64,000 nucleotides of DNA. Origin: an uncultured Bacteroidales bacterium (GTDB lineage: Bacteria; Bacteroidota; Bacteroidia; Bacteroidales; Muribaculaceae). The stretch's first letter is position 1. Each line of letters opens with the position of its first letter. The notes below the pieces were generated by a model. It was given only the letters and a program-made list of their open reading frames with translations, did not search any database and was not told the DNA's origin. The stretch lies in the NCBI GenBank assembly GCA_905210435.1, contig CAJLWO010000005.1, positions 1 to 64,000 of the forward strand, given 5' to 3'. This document shows, piece after piece, positions 17,790-26,894 of the stretch. The translations under genes and the position numbers were made by a program.

Positions 17790-20700
17790 ATGAAAATAAG
17801 TGATATTGCCGGAATATGGTTCAGAGTGCTGCTGGCGCTGATTGTAGTTGCGGGTGTGTCGCCGCGGGGATGGTGCGTGCCGCAATTGCCGGAACCGGAA
17901 CTGTCGTGGAAGAATGTCACGGTGGAAGGGAAGAAGACGGCGGTGTTCTGCATATTCCGCGACAGCCGGGGTATTGTATGGCTCGGGACTAACAACGGGC
18001 TGTATTTTTATGACGGGGTCACGGCTCACCCTGTGGGGAAGGCCGAACTCTACGGCACCCAAGTATATTCGATAGCCGAAAAGAACGACACTCTATATAT
18101 AGGGTGCAACAACGGACTGCTGACATACGATTATCCTACAGGCCGGATAACCGAGAACGTCGCTTCTACCCCAAGGGAAATAAGGGTGCTCCTTCTCGTT
18201 GATGACAACCTTTGGATCGGAGGGCTGAACGGGATATGCAAACTGGACCTCAGGAGCGGCAGGCTGACCGATTATTCCAAGGGATTACCGCACAAGTCGG
18301 TATATTCCATACTGCGCGACAGCCGGGGCGTGTTGTATGCGGGAACGTATGACGGACTCGCCCGTTGGAATTCAAACGCCGAAAAGTTCATTCCGCTGGA
18401 AGTAACGACGGGCAACGACAGCCATAACAGCACTCTCTTTGTCAACTGCCTTCTCGAGGCGGACGATAAGGAAAGCATCTATATCGGCGGCGAAGGTTTT
18501 CTTCTTAAATACACTCCGGCCAATGAGCGGTGGGAGACGATAACCGCCGTGGGGAACAACAACATAAAAAGCATGTCGAAAGGTGATGCGGGCCATATAC
18601 TTATCGGCACACACAACGGCGTACTGGACATGGCCGGTGACAGCATAAAGCATTTCCGCCATGACTCGAGGGAGGAACTCAGTCTGGCCGACAACGAGAT
18701 ATGGTGCATATATGCCGACGGGGAGCACAATATATGGACCGGCCATGAACGCGGATTTTCCATCGCCTCCAATTCCAGTTACATCCGGACTATTAAACTC
18801 AGCACTCTTGCGCACTCCGGCGAAGGGAATGAAATACATCTGATATACCGCGACTCGAAGGACAACATCTGGTTCGGGGGTACCAACGGAGTGATACGCC
18901 TCGGGGCAAATGCCACACCGAGCTGGTACCGCCATAGCGGGACTCCGAAATCATTGTCGCACAATCGTGTTCGCGCTATCCACGAGGATGCTGAACACAA
19001 TATGTGGTTTGCGACAGACGCCGGTATCAACCGGTTCGACCGCGAGAAGGATAATTTCGATGTGTTCCATATCGTAGACAGGAACGGAGAGCACAATTCC
19101 AACTGGGTATATGCCCTTGTGGAGGACGGGGACCATTTCTGGATAGGGAGTTTCCTCAACGGGCTGCACTATGTTGACAAATCTAAATTCGGCACCGGAG
19201 ATGGAGTTATAACGGCCGACATGTCGATAAACACCGACACGGAGCCGCTAAAACTTACCAATGACCTTGTAAACGATGTCATAAAGGACCGCAACGGCGA
19301 CATCTGGATACTGTTGTTCAGGGACAACATACTGACACGCCTCAATCCTGCGACCGGACATACAGACACTTACGACATATTCGCGCTGACCGGCGGCTAC
19401 CCCACGCATATCAACACGGACCGCAGCGGGAAGGTATGGTGTGCGTTCAAGGGTGGCGTAATCATATTCGACACCGACAATGACGATGTCAGGATAATAA
19501 AGTTCCCGCCTACAAACAGCGACGAGACTACGCTTGCCATGGGAAGCGTGGGCGACGGCATGTGGGTGTCCACCCAAAGCAATGTGTGGAGGGTCGACGG
19601 CAATATACCCGCGGCGAGCCTTCTGCCGATACCGCAGAAATCGTATACCGCGGTATATGAAGACAGTGCAAGCAACAAAGTGTATCTCGGCGGTACCGAC
19701 GAGATTGTCGAAGTTGACAGGAATATAGTAAGGAAAGCAACCGACTACAGGACAATAAAAATGATACTCAACGACCGCGGAGAGGGCAACTTCAATCTGT
19801 CGGACATCAGGGACGGAGTGAAAGGGATGACGATACCTTACGGCGGGGGCATAACGCTTGTGGTAAGCTCGCTCGACTACTCGCCCGAATCGGTACAGCG
19901 CTACATGTACAAGCTCGCTGAGTCGCCGGCCGACACACTCGGCGGCTGGGTCGTAATGCCCGAGGGAGCCAATTCAATCACATTCTCCGACCTCAAGATG
20001 GGGAAATACGATGTACTTGTCAAGACTGTAGGCTCACCGCTTGCACCGGTATCAATACCCCTGACAGTAAAGGCGCCTCCGGCCCTGTCATGGTGGGCAA
20101 TCACAGCCTACGCAATAATAGCGGCAGGACTGATAATATGGATAGTATGGTATATGCGGCGGCGCAATATCCGTGCCATACGCGAACGCGAACGGCTCAG
20201 CACACTGGAAAACGTGGAACGCAAGCTGTCGTTCCTGTCCAACATATCGCACGACCTGAAGACCCCGCTCTCAATGATTATCGGCCCGGTAAGCCTGCTC
20301 AAGGAGAAGGCCAAAGACCCGGAGAGCAAAAAGAGCCTCGAAGCGGTCTATGACAATGCGGTGCGTCTCAACAACATGATACACCGTACGCTCGAGCTTC
20401 GCCATCTGGAGGATGACGACGAGAACCTGCTCATACTCTCGGTATTTGACGTAGTGGAATTCTGCAAGGGGGTGTTCGAGGTGTTCAAGGAGAACAACCC
20501 GCAGAAAAATTTCATATTCCACGCGTCGAATCCACGTATACAGATAGAGGCTGATGCGGTAAAATTCGAGTCAGTCATCACCAATCTGCTGTCGAATGCA
20601 TGCAAGTATTCCGATGACGGGGCGACCATATCATGTGGTATCAGCCAGCAGGGCGACAGGGTTGAAATCGTGGTATCGGACGACGGGCTCGGAATATCGG

Positions 20701-21704
20701 CAAGCGACCAGCCGCTGGTGTTCCAGCGCATGTTCCGCTCTCCGGCCACATCAAAACTGAAGGAGGGCACCGGACTCGGGCTTTATCTGATAAAGAAATA
20801 CCTGGAACTCATGGACGGCAATATCAGCCTGTACAGCAAAGAGGGACAGGGCACATCGTTCGTGGTGACACTTCCCATATCGGAAAAGGTGCAAACGTCA
20901 GAGCGGCGTGATGTCACGCAGGACGACAACGGCAAGCCGAAAATACTCATAGTGGAAGACAACCTGCAGATAAGTGAATTTATCACCGGCATACTTGTCA
21001 AAGAGTATACTACGCTGACGGCCGACAACGGACGCACGGGACTTGCAATCGCGTCGTCGTTTATTCCCGACCTGATTATAGCGGACGAAATGATGCCTGT
21101 GATGAACGGGCTCGAAATGGTGAGACAGCTGAAACAGCACCCGCGGCTGTCGTCTGTGCCGATCATCATGCTTACAGCCAAGTCAGACAACAAGACAGAG
21201 ACGGAGAGCATAAAACTCGGTATCGACGTGTTCATGACGAAACCGTTCGAGCCTACAGCACTGCTCGGCCGCATCACGCAGCTGCTCAAAGCGCGCAGGG
21301 AGATAAAGGAGAAAGTGCGCATACAGGCCATCACCGAGGCCGAGAGCAAGCCCATCGAGGCTGAGAGCTTCAACGAAAAGGCGCTTGCCCGGATTGCTAA
21401 AATAATAGAGGAAAACATATCCGACCCCGACCTGAACGTGAATCTGCTGTGCGAAAAGAGCGGAATTGCACAAAAACAGCTCTACAGACTGATAAAGAAA
21501 TATATGGATATATCGCCGCTCGACTATATCAGGAGCGTGAGGCTGCAGAAAGCCGCCGTGCTGCTGAGCCAGCAACGGTTTACAGTGTCGGAGATATGCT
21601 ATATGGTAGGCTTCAAGACACCGTCGTATTTCGCCCGCTGCTTCCAGGCTCAGTTCGGAGTGAAACCGAGCCAGTACAAATCGGACGACAAACCTACGGA
21701 ATAA
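17790..21704 (+). CDS. Hybrid two-component system regulator with periplasmic beta-propeller sensor (galactan locus)
   Basis: A 1304-residue membrane sensor-regulator; the ATG at 17790 is preferred over an in-frame GTG six codons earlier because it begins the signal peptide. About residues 35-660 are two-component propeller repeats (repeated units such as GIVWLGTNNGLYFYDG, NIWFGGTNGVIRL), then a Y_Y_Y domain to about 760. A transmembrane helix lies near 764-787. The kinase His821 lies in NISHDLKTPL. An ATPase domain follows; the receiver has Asp1099 (IIADEMMPVMNG, with Glu in place of the usual Val). The AraC-type helix-turn-helix spans about 1200-1304. Regulators of this type bind oligosaccharide in the periplasm and activate the adjacent susC; the downstream genes indicate galacto-oligosaccharide as signal. 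Confidence 0.92.
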   Translation: MKISDIAGIWFRVLLALIVVAGVSPRGWCVPQLPEPELSWKNVTVEGKKTAVFCIFRDSRGIVWLGTNNGLYFYDGVTAHPVGKAELYGTQVYSIAEKNDTLYIGCNNGLLTYDYPTGRITENVASTPREIRVLLLVDDNLWIGGLNGICKLDLRSGRLTDYSKGLPHKSVYSILRDSRGVLYAGTYDGLARWNSNAEKFIPLEVTTGNDSHNSTLFVNCLLEADDKESIYIGGEGFLLKYTPANERWETITAVGNNNIKSMSKGDAGHILIGTHNGVLDMAGDSIKHFRHDSREELSLADNEIWCIYADGEHNIWTGHERGFSIASNSSYIRTIKLSTLAHSGEGNEIHLIYRDSKDNIWFGGTNGVIRLGANATPSWYRHSGTPKSLSHNRVRAIHEDAEHNMWFATDAGINRFDREKDNFDVFHIVDRNGEHNSNWVYALVEDGDHFWIGSFLNGLHYVDKSKFGTGDGVITADMSINTDTEPLKLTNDLVNDVIKDRNGDIWILLFRDNILTRLNPATGHTDTYDIFALTGGYPTHINTDRSGKVWCAFKGGVIIFDTDNDDVRIIKFPPTNSDETTLAMGSVGDGMWVSTQSNVWRVDGNIPAASLLPIPQKSYTAVYEDSASNKVYLGGTDEIVEVDRNIVRKATDYRTIKMILNDRGEGNFNLSDIRDGVKGMTIPYGGGITLVVSSLDYSPESVQRYMYKLAESPADTLGGWVVMPEGANSITFSDLKMGKYDVLVKTVGSPLAPVSIPLTVKAPPALSWWAITAYAIIAAGLIIWIVWYMRRRNIRAIRERERLSTLENVERKLSFLSNISHDLKTPLSMIIGPVSLLKEKAKDPESKKSLEAVYDNAVRLNNMIHRTLELRHLEDDDENLLILSVFDVVEFCKGVFEVFKENNPQKNFIFHASNPRIQIEADAVKFESVITNLLSNACKYSDDGATISCGISQQGDRVEIVVSDDGLGISASDQPLVFQRMFRSPATSKLKEGTGLGLYLIKKYLELMDGNISLYSKEGQGTSFVVTLPISEKVQTSERRDVTQDDNGKPKILIVEDNLQISEFITGILVKEYTTLTADNGRTGLAIASSFIPDLIIADEMMPVMNGLEMVRQLKQHPRLSSVPIIMLTAKSDNKTETESIKLGIDVFMTKPFEPTALLGRITQLLKARREIKEKVRIQAITEAESKPIEAESFNEKALARIAKIIEENISDPDLNVNLLCEKSGIAQKQLYRLIKKYMDISPLDYIRSVRLQKAAVLLSQQRFTVSEICYMVGFKTPSYFARCFQAQFGVKPSQYKSDDKPTE

Positions 21705-21782
21705 ATTTCAGAAGAAGGCGTTGCAGAACTTATAATATATCGCAAACAGGACGCGCCATTTTGTATGGCTGCACCCCGGTGC

Positions 21783-21905
21783 TGTTTACTTAAGGGGTAT
21801 AGATAGGGCGAGGGCGCTCGCCCTCGGAGTATTATCTTTACACACTGAAAGTTACCACGGGGGCGAGACGCCCCCGCCCCTATCAACTCAGCGTAAGTAA
21901 AAAGC
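21783..21905. repeat. pair of REP-like GC-rich hairpins in inverted arrangement
   Basis: In the 609-bp gap 21705-22313 two GC-rich hairpins face each other: CGAGGGC/GCCCTCG (21809-21826) and CGGGGGCG/CGCCCCCG (21858-21876). The flanks are also related: GTTTACTTA at 21784-21792 and TTACTTAC on the opposite strand near 21894-21901. This head-to-head pairing resembles REP doublets. The first hairpin may also help to terminate the regulator message. A GTTTACTTA next to a GC-rich hairpin recurs at about 49205-49230. Confidence 0.6.
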
Positions 21906-21990
21906 GGACAAACGGGAAGAAAAACACGCTGTCGTCCGAATTGTTGCATCAATTGTCTGAAAAAGCGCCATAAATACTTTAACCGTAACC

Positions 21991-21998
21991 TATATTTG
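21991..21998 (+). promoter_or_regulatory. -7 element (TATATTTG) for the galactan susC operon
   Basis: TATATTTG fits TAnnTTTG. It is the best promoter candidate in the gap and would give a leader of about 310 bases, into which the 185-bp repeat copy 2 is inserted. A TTGTTGCATCA word about 50 bases upstream (near 21943) resembles words near the other susC promoter. No -33 box is seen, which fits activator dependence. Confidence 0.4.
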
Positions 21999-22094
21999 CA
22001 TTGTAAAGTTTTACAGCTTCACACGGGTATGACAGCCAAGATAAAAAAGATTGTTTTCAGTTTTTGTATTCGAAAGCTAATACCACAAACTAAT

Positions 22095-22279
22095 TAAGTA
22101 ACTGTTTAAAATTATTTTATAGTAACCATCTTCATTATTTTAATATTCTGCCGGAGTCTTTTTCGTCGCTTTCCGTCTCGTCATCAGTCATGTAGCTCGC
22201 TACACTCCTTCTTCCTCACCGGAAATCGCCTGAAAAATCCTTCCGTCATAATATCAAAATAATTTTGAACAGTTACTTA
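22095..22279 (-). repeat. MITE-like 185-bp element, copy 2 (inverted relative to copy 1)
   Basis: Same element as at 10992-11176 but in reverse orientation, exactly the same length and about 93 percent identical. Termini are TAAGTAACTG and CAGTTACTTA. It ends 34 bases before the susC start, so it lies within the predicted untranslated leader of the galactan operon. Its long terminal pairing could fold in the RNA. Confidence 0.75.
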
Positions 22280-22313
22280 CCTTAAATAAATTATCAACAA
22301 CAAAACACTACCA

Positions 22314-25280
22314 ATGGACAAAGTAATTGGTGCAACCGAATTAAAGAGCCGGCTGCTGGGACTTCTCCTGGCAATTCTCTTTATACCCGTTTCGGCATTT
22401 GCACAGAACCAGCGGACAGTCACGGGTACTGTCAATGACGAGACCGGCGAACCACTCATAGGAGCATCGGTCAAGGTCGCAGGCGAGGCTATCGGAACAT
22501 CTACGGATTTCGACGGCCACTATACTTTAAAGGTGCCGGCAGGCGCAAAGCAACTTACATTCACCTACGTCGGCTACCAGAACCTGACTGTCGACATCAC
22601 ATCGGATGTAATCGACGTGACTATGAGGCCGAATGCCGAGGTGCTTGACGAAGTCGTTGTAATCGGTTACGGCGTGAGAAAGAAAGATGACCTTACCGGT
22701 TCGATTTCCACCATCAGCGAAAAAGACTTCAACCAGGGAGTAATCACCTCACCCGAAGAACTTATCAACGGCAAGATGCCCGGCGTGCAGATAGTCAATT
22801 CGGGCGGTGCCACCACGGGCGGCTCCACTATCCGCATACGTGGCGGCGCATCACTCAACGCGTCGAACGACCCGCTGATCGTAATCGACGGCGTGCCGAT
22901 GGAAGTAGGCGGCTACATACAGGGCCAGGGGAACTTCCTGTCGATGATCAACCCTAACGACATCGAGAGCATGACAGTGCTCAAGGACGCGTCGTCGACG
23001 GCCATCTACGGTTCGCGTGCATCCAACGGCGTCATACTCATAACGACAAAGAAAGGCAAAGGCGACGGCATCAAGGTGTCGTTCCAGACCACCAACTCGG
23101 TATCGACCAAGACCAAGACAGCCGACATGCTGTCGCGCGACGAGTTTGTCGACGTGATACGCACCCGCGGTTCGGAGGCGCAGATAGCGCTGCTCGGCAA
23201 CGAGAACACAGACTGGACCGACGAAGTGATGCAGACAGGCTTCGGCACCGACAACAACATCAGCGTATCGGGACGTGTGACCGACTGGCTGCCGTTCCGC
23301 GTATCATTAGGCGCACTCTATCAGGAGGGCATAATGAAGAACGACGAGAACAAACGTTTCTCGGGCAATATCAACCTGAGCCCGTCATTCTTCAACGACG
23401 ACCTGAAATTCACAATCAGCGGCAAGGCATCGTACAACACCGCGCGCTACCCGAGCGGCTCCATAATCTGGAACGCCACCACCTACAACCCCACTATCCC
23501 CGTATACTCGGGTAATGACGCGTTCTTAGGATACAACGAGCCGGTCGACATCAACGGCATACCGGTGACCGGAGCGACAGCCAACCCGGTCGGGCTCCTC
23601 AACTACCGAAACAAGGCTCATACGCACCGCCTCATCGGAAGCGTGGACGTGGATTACCGCGTGCGTTTCCTTCCGGAACTGCGTTTCCACGCCACTGCGG
23701 CATACGACCGCGCACAGGGCAAGAGTGACTACTATACTTCCGCCGAATCGTGGAGCGGTTTCAACCAGGGAGGTTCAATCTCATGCGTAGGTCCCAAGAA
23801 GGCATACAACAAACTGTTTACCATCTACGGCAACTACAACAAAGAGTTCGACGCAATAAAGAGCGCAGTCGACGTAACCGTCGGTTACGACTACCAGTGG
23901 TGGAAGCGTTACTCACCTTATTATGAAAGCTACAACGAGGCAGGGGAAGTGCAGTCGACATCGGCACCGACCGACGAGCGCCATACGCTGCTATCGTACT
24001 ACGGACGTCTGAACTACACGTTCGACAACCGCTACCTGCTGACGGCGACATTCCGCCGCGACGGTTCGTCAAGATTCGCCAAGGACAAACGCTGGGGTAC
24101 ATTCCCGTCGGTAGCGCTCGCATGGCGCGTATCCAATGAAAATTTCTGGGATTTCGCCCGCGATGTCATGAACGACCTCAAGATAAGGGTAAGCTACGGC
24201 GAGACAGGCCAGCAGGACGGCATCGCCAACTACTCGCACATGCCGGTGTACACCATCTCGCAGGAGGGCGCGCAATATGTATTCAACGGAATTCCCATCT
24301 TCACCTACCGTCCGGAAGCCTATAACCCCGACCTGAAATGGGAGACCACCAAGGCATGGAACGTAGGTCTCGACTTCGGATTCATGAACAACCGCATCAC
24401 CGGTACGGTAGACTACTACAAACGCAAGACCGAGGACCTTTTGGCATCGGTACCCTGCGCAGCCGGCACGAACTTCGCCAAATATATCCTGTCGAATGTA
24501 GGCAACGTTGACAGCGAGGGCTTCGAGCTGTCAATCAACGCCAACATCATCGACAGCAAAGACTGGTCGTGGAACGTGGCAGCCAACGCCACCTGGCAGA
24601 AATCGCGAATCACCAACCTCACCATGTCGCCCGACGCCGAGTCGCCCAACACACTGGTAGGCTCATCGGTCGACAGCCGCCGCGTGCAGGTATTCTCGAC
24701 AGGTTACGCACCTTACGCATTCTACGTATACAAGCAGATATACGACCCCAAGACCGGGCGCCCGATTGAAGGAGTATACGCCGATCTCAACAATGACGGC
24801 CAGATCAACTCATCCGACCTCTACCACTACCATTCGCCGGCACCCGACTGGATACTCGGCCTTAGCACGAGCCTGCGCTACCGGAAGTGGACACTGTCGA
24901 CCTCTCTGCGCGCCAACATAGGTAACTACGTGTACAACGCCATGGCAATGAACACCGGCGCATGGGAAACGGTATCATACAACGCCTACCAGCTCAACAA
25001 CATGAACCGCAGCTACCTCGACACAGGCTTCTCGATGCGCCAGCATTACAGCGACCACTATGTGGAGAACGCATCGTTCCTGAAGATGGACAATCTGCAG
25101 CTGAGCTATGACTTCGGCAAGGTATGGCGCAGTGTCAACCTGCACCTGTCGGCCAACATACAAAATGTGTTCACCATCACCAACTATTCGGGCATAGACC
25201 CGGAAGTGAGCTACGGCATAGACTCGAACGTATATCCGCGTCCGCGCACATATTCACTCACAGTAGGACTTAATTTCTAA
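22314..25280 (+). CDS. susC: SusC-like TonB-dependent transporter (galactan locus)
   Basis: A 988-residue outer-membrane importer. A signal peptide (about residues 1-31, ending SAFAQ) is followed by a carboxypeptidase-D-like domain (VTGTVNDETGEPLIGASVKV, YVGYQN), the TonB-box-like DEVVVIGYG, a plug with ELINGKMPGVQI and TIRIRGGASLNASNDPLIVIDGVP, and the barrel ending VGLNF. It starts the operon susC, susD, susE/F-like, GH53, GH53, GH2. Together with the SusD that follows 24 bases later it should form the lid-and-barrel complex that imports galactan oligosaccharides. Confidence 0.95.
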   Translation: MDKVIGATELKSRLLGLLLAILFIPVSAFAQNQRTVTGTVNDETGEPLIGASVKVAGEAIGTSTDFDGHYTLKVPAGAKQLTFTYVGYQNLTVDITSDVIDVTMRPNAEVLDEVVVIGYGVRKKDDLTGSISTISEKDFNQGVITSPEELINGKMPGVQIVNSGGATTGGSTIRIRGGASLNASNDPLIVIDGVPMEVGGYIQGQGNFLSMINPNDIESMTVLKDASSTAIYGSRASNGVILITTKKGKGDGIKVSFQTTNSVSTKTKTADMLSRDEFVDVIRTRGSEAQIALLGNENTDWTDEVMQTGFGTDNNISVSGRVTDWLPFRVSLGALYQEGIMKNDENKRFSGNINLSPSFFNDDLKFTISGKASYNTARYPSGSIIWNATTYNPTIPVYSGNDAFLGYNEPVDINGIPVTGATANPVGLLNYRNKAHTHRLIGSVDVDYRVRFLPELRFHATAAYDRAQGKSDYYTSAESWSGFNQGGSISCVGPKKAYNKLFTIYGNYNKEFDAIKSAVDVTVGYDYQWWKRYSPYYESYNEAGEVQSTSAPTDERHTLLSYYGRLNYTFDNRYLLTATFRRDGSSRFAKDKRWGTFPSVALAWRVSNENFWDFARDVMNDLKIRVSYGETGQQDGIANYSHMPVYTISQEGAQYVFNGIPIFTYRPEAYNPDLKWETTKAWNVGLDFGFMNNRITGTVDYYKRKTEDLLASVPCAAGTNFAKYILSNVGNVDSEGFELSINANIIDSKDWSWNVAANATWQKSRITNLTMSPDAESPNTLVGSSVDSRRVQVFSTGYAPYAFYVYKQIYDPKTGRPIEGVYADLNNDGQINSSDLYHYHSPAPDWILGLSTSLRYRKWTLSTSLRANIGNYVYNAMAMNTGAWETVSYNAYQLNNMNRSYLDTGFSMRQHYSDHYVENASFLKMDNLQLSYDFGKVWRSVNLHLSANIQNVFTITNYSGIDPEVSYGIDSNVYPRPRTYSLTVGLNF

Positions 25281-25304
25281 TCACCATACAGAACAGACAC
25301 AACA

Positions 25305-26873
25305 ATGAAAAAAGCATATATATTGACGGCACTGGCAATCGGGGCGATGACCTTCACCTCATGCGTCGACGACCTTGACCAGCGCCCCGTATTCGAACAG
25401 GACGCCACAGTGGTGTACGACAATCCCGACACCTACAAACAGGTATTGGCCAAGGCCTACGCCTGCTTCGTAATCACCGGTCAGGAAAAGGACGGCGACA
25501 AGGATATCGACTCGGAAAAGGGTTATGACCTGTCGCGCTGCATCTTCAACATGCAGGAGGACGCTACCGACGAGAGCATCAACACGTGGAGCTCGCTCTA
25601 TGACGTATCGCATTTCAACTGGGATGCCAACGACGTATGGGTGCAGGACGCATACTACCGCCTTTACTACACCATCTCTGTGTGCAACGAGTTCATACGC
25701 AACTCTACGGAATCGTCAATCGGCCGTTTCTCAGCCGCCGAGCAGGATGAAATCAGGGCTATGAAGGCCGAGGCCCGCTATCTGCGCGCCCTCGCCTACT
25801 ACTGGGTGCTCGACCTGTACGCACAGGGACCGTTCTCCAACGAGGACACACCTATATCGGGATATGTGCCCGAAAGATACGGCGATGAGGACCTGTTCAC
25901 GTTCATAGAAAGCGAACTTAAGGACATCGAGGAAACGGTACCCATGCAGAACGAGTATGGCCGCGCAAGCCGTAGCGCAGTATGGGCACTTATGGCACGC
26001 CTTTACCTTAATGCCGAAGTCTACACACGCCAGGCCCGCTACACCGACTGCATCACCTATTGCAACAAAATCATAGGAAGCGGCCAGTATACCCTTGAGC
26101 CTGAATTTTACAAACTGTTCAACGCATCCAACCATCTGCGCACGAATGAAATCATATTCTCGTTTGTAGTGGACGCCACCACCACGGTGACATGGGGAGC
26201 CACGACCAATATAATATGCGGGTCATGCTCCAACTCATCCACACAGGATCCGGCCAAATACGGCATTACGAGCGGCTGGGGCAATTTCCGCGTACGCGGC
26301 GAGATACCGGCCAAGTTCGGCGATGTAGCCACGTCGAAAGACAGCCGCTGCATGTTCTATACCGACGGACAGACCCAGTACATCACAGTGTACAACGACC
26401 AGTCGCAGGGCTATTTCAGCGAGAAGTTCACCAACCTGTATGACGACGGCACCGCAGCTTCCAACAGCGCGGTCAACGGATGCTCGACCGACCTGCCGGT
26501 GTTCCGTCTGGCCGACGTGTACCTGATGGCAGCCGAATCGGTAGTAAGAGGTGGCTCGGGCATGAGCCGCGCCGAAGCGCTTGATCTTGTGAACCTGGTG
26601 CGCGAACGTGCCTACGGCGACAAATCGGGCAATATCACCGACGCGGAGATGGACCTGCAGTTCTTCATCGACGAACGCGCCCGCGAACTGCTCCACGAAT
26701 CGGTACGCCGCACCGACCTGCGCCGTTTCGGGATGTTCACCACCGACAAGTATATATGGCAATGGAAAGGCGGAGTAGCCGAAGGTAAGGCTGTCGACAG
26801 TAAGTATGAAATCTACCCCATCCCGGCCACCGAACTTTCGGTCAATACCAATCTCTCAAACCCCAATTACTAA
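25305..26873 (+). CDS. susD: SusD-like glycan-binding surface lipoprotein (galactan locus)
   Basis: A 522-residue SusD/RagB family protein. The signal peptide ends with a lipobox at about TSC (lipidated Cys20), and the mature N-terminus is typical (VDDLDQRPV). TPR-like helices (EIRAMKAEARYLRALAYYWVLDLYAQGPF) and the C-terminal region with FRLADVYLMAAESVVRGG and FIDERARELLHESVRRTDLRRFG are in place, and length is normal. It caps the SusC barrel at the cell surface and captures galactan fragments. It lies 24 bases after susC and 21 bases before the next gene, in one operon. Confidence 0.95.
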   Translation: MKKAYILTALAIGAMTFTSCVDDLDQRPVFEQDATVVYDNPDTYKQVLAKAYACFVITGQEKDGDKDIDSEKGYDLSRCIFNMQEDATDESINTWSSLYDVSHFNWDANDVWVQDAYYRLYYTISVCNEFIRNSTESSIGRFSAAEQDEIRAMKAEARYLRALAYYWVLDLYAQGPFSNEDTPISGYVPERYGDEDLFTFIESELKDIEETVPMQNEYGRASRSAVWALMARLYLNAEVYTRQARYTDCITYCNKIIGSGQYTLEPEFYKLFNASNHLRTNEIIFSFVVDATTTVTWGATTNIICGSCSNSSTQDPAKYGITSGWGNFRVRGEIPAKFGDVATSKDSRCMFYTDGQTQYITVYNDQSQGYFSEKFTNLYDDGTAASNSAVNGCSTDLPVFRLADVYLMAAESVVRGGSGMSRAEALDLVNLVRERAYGDKSGNITDAEMDLQFFIDERARELLHESVRRTDLRRFGMFTTDKYIWQWKGGVAEGKAVDSKYEIYPIPATELSVNTNLSNPNY

Positions 26874-26894
26874 TCAATTAAAACAACATCAGAT

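Noticed and set aside
4854..22005. TGTTGCATC words near both susC promoters as a shared regulator site
   Set aside because: Only one copy at each, on different strands relative to the gene, and a third near 17690; too short to support a claim without comparison.
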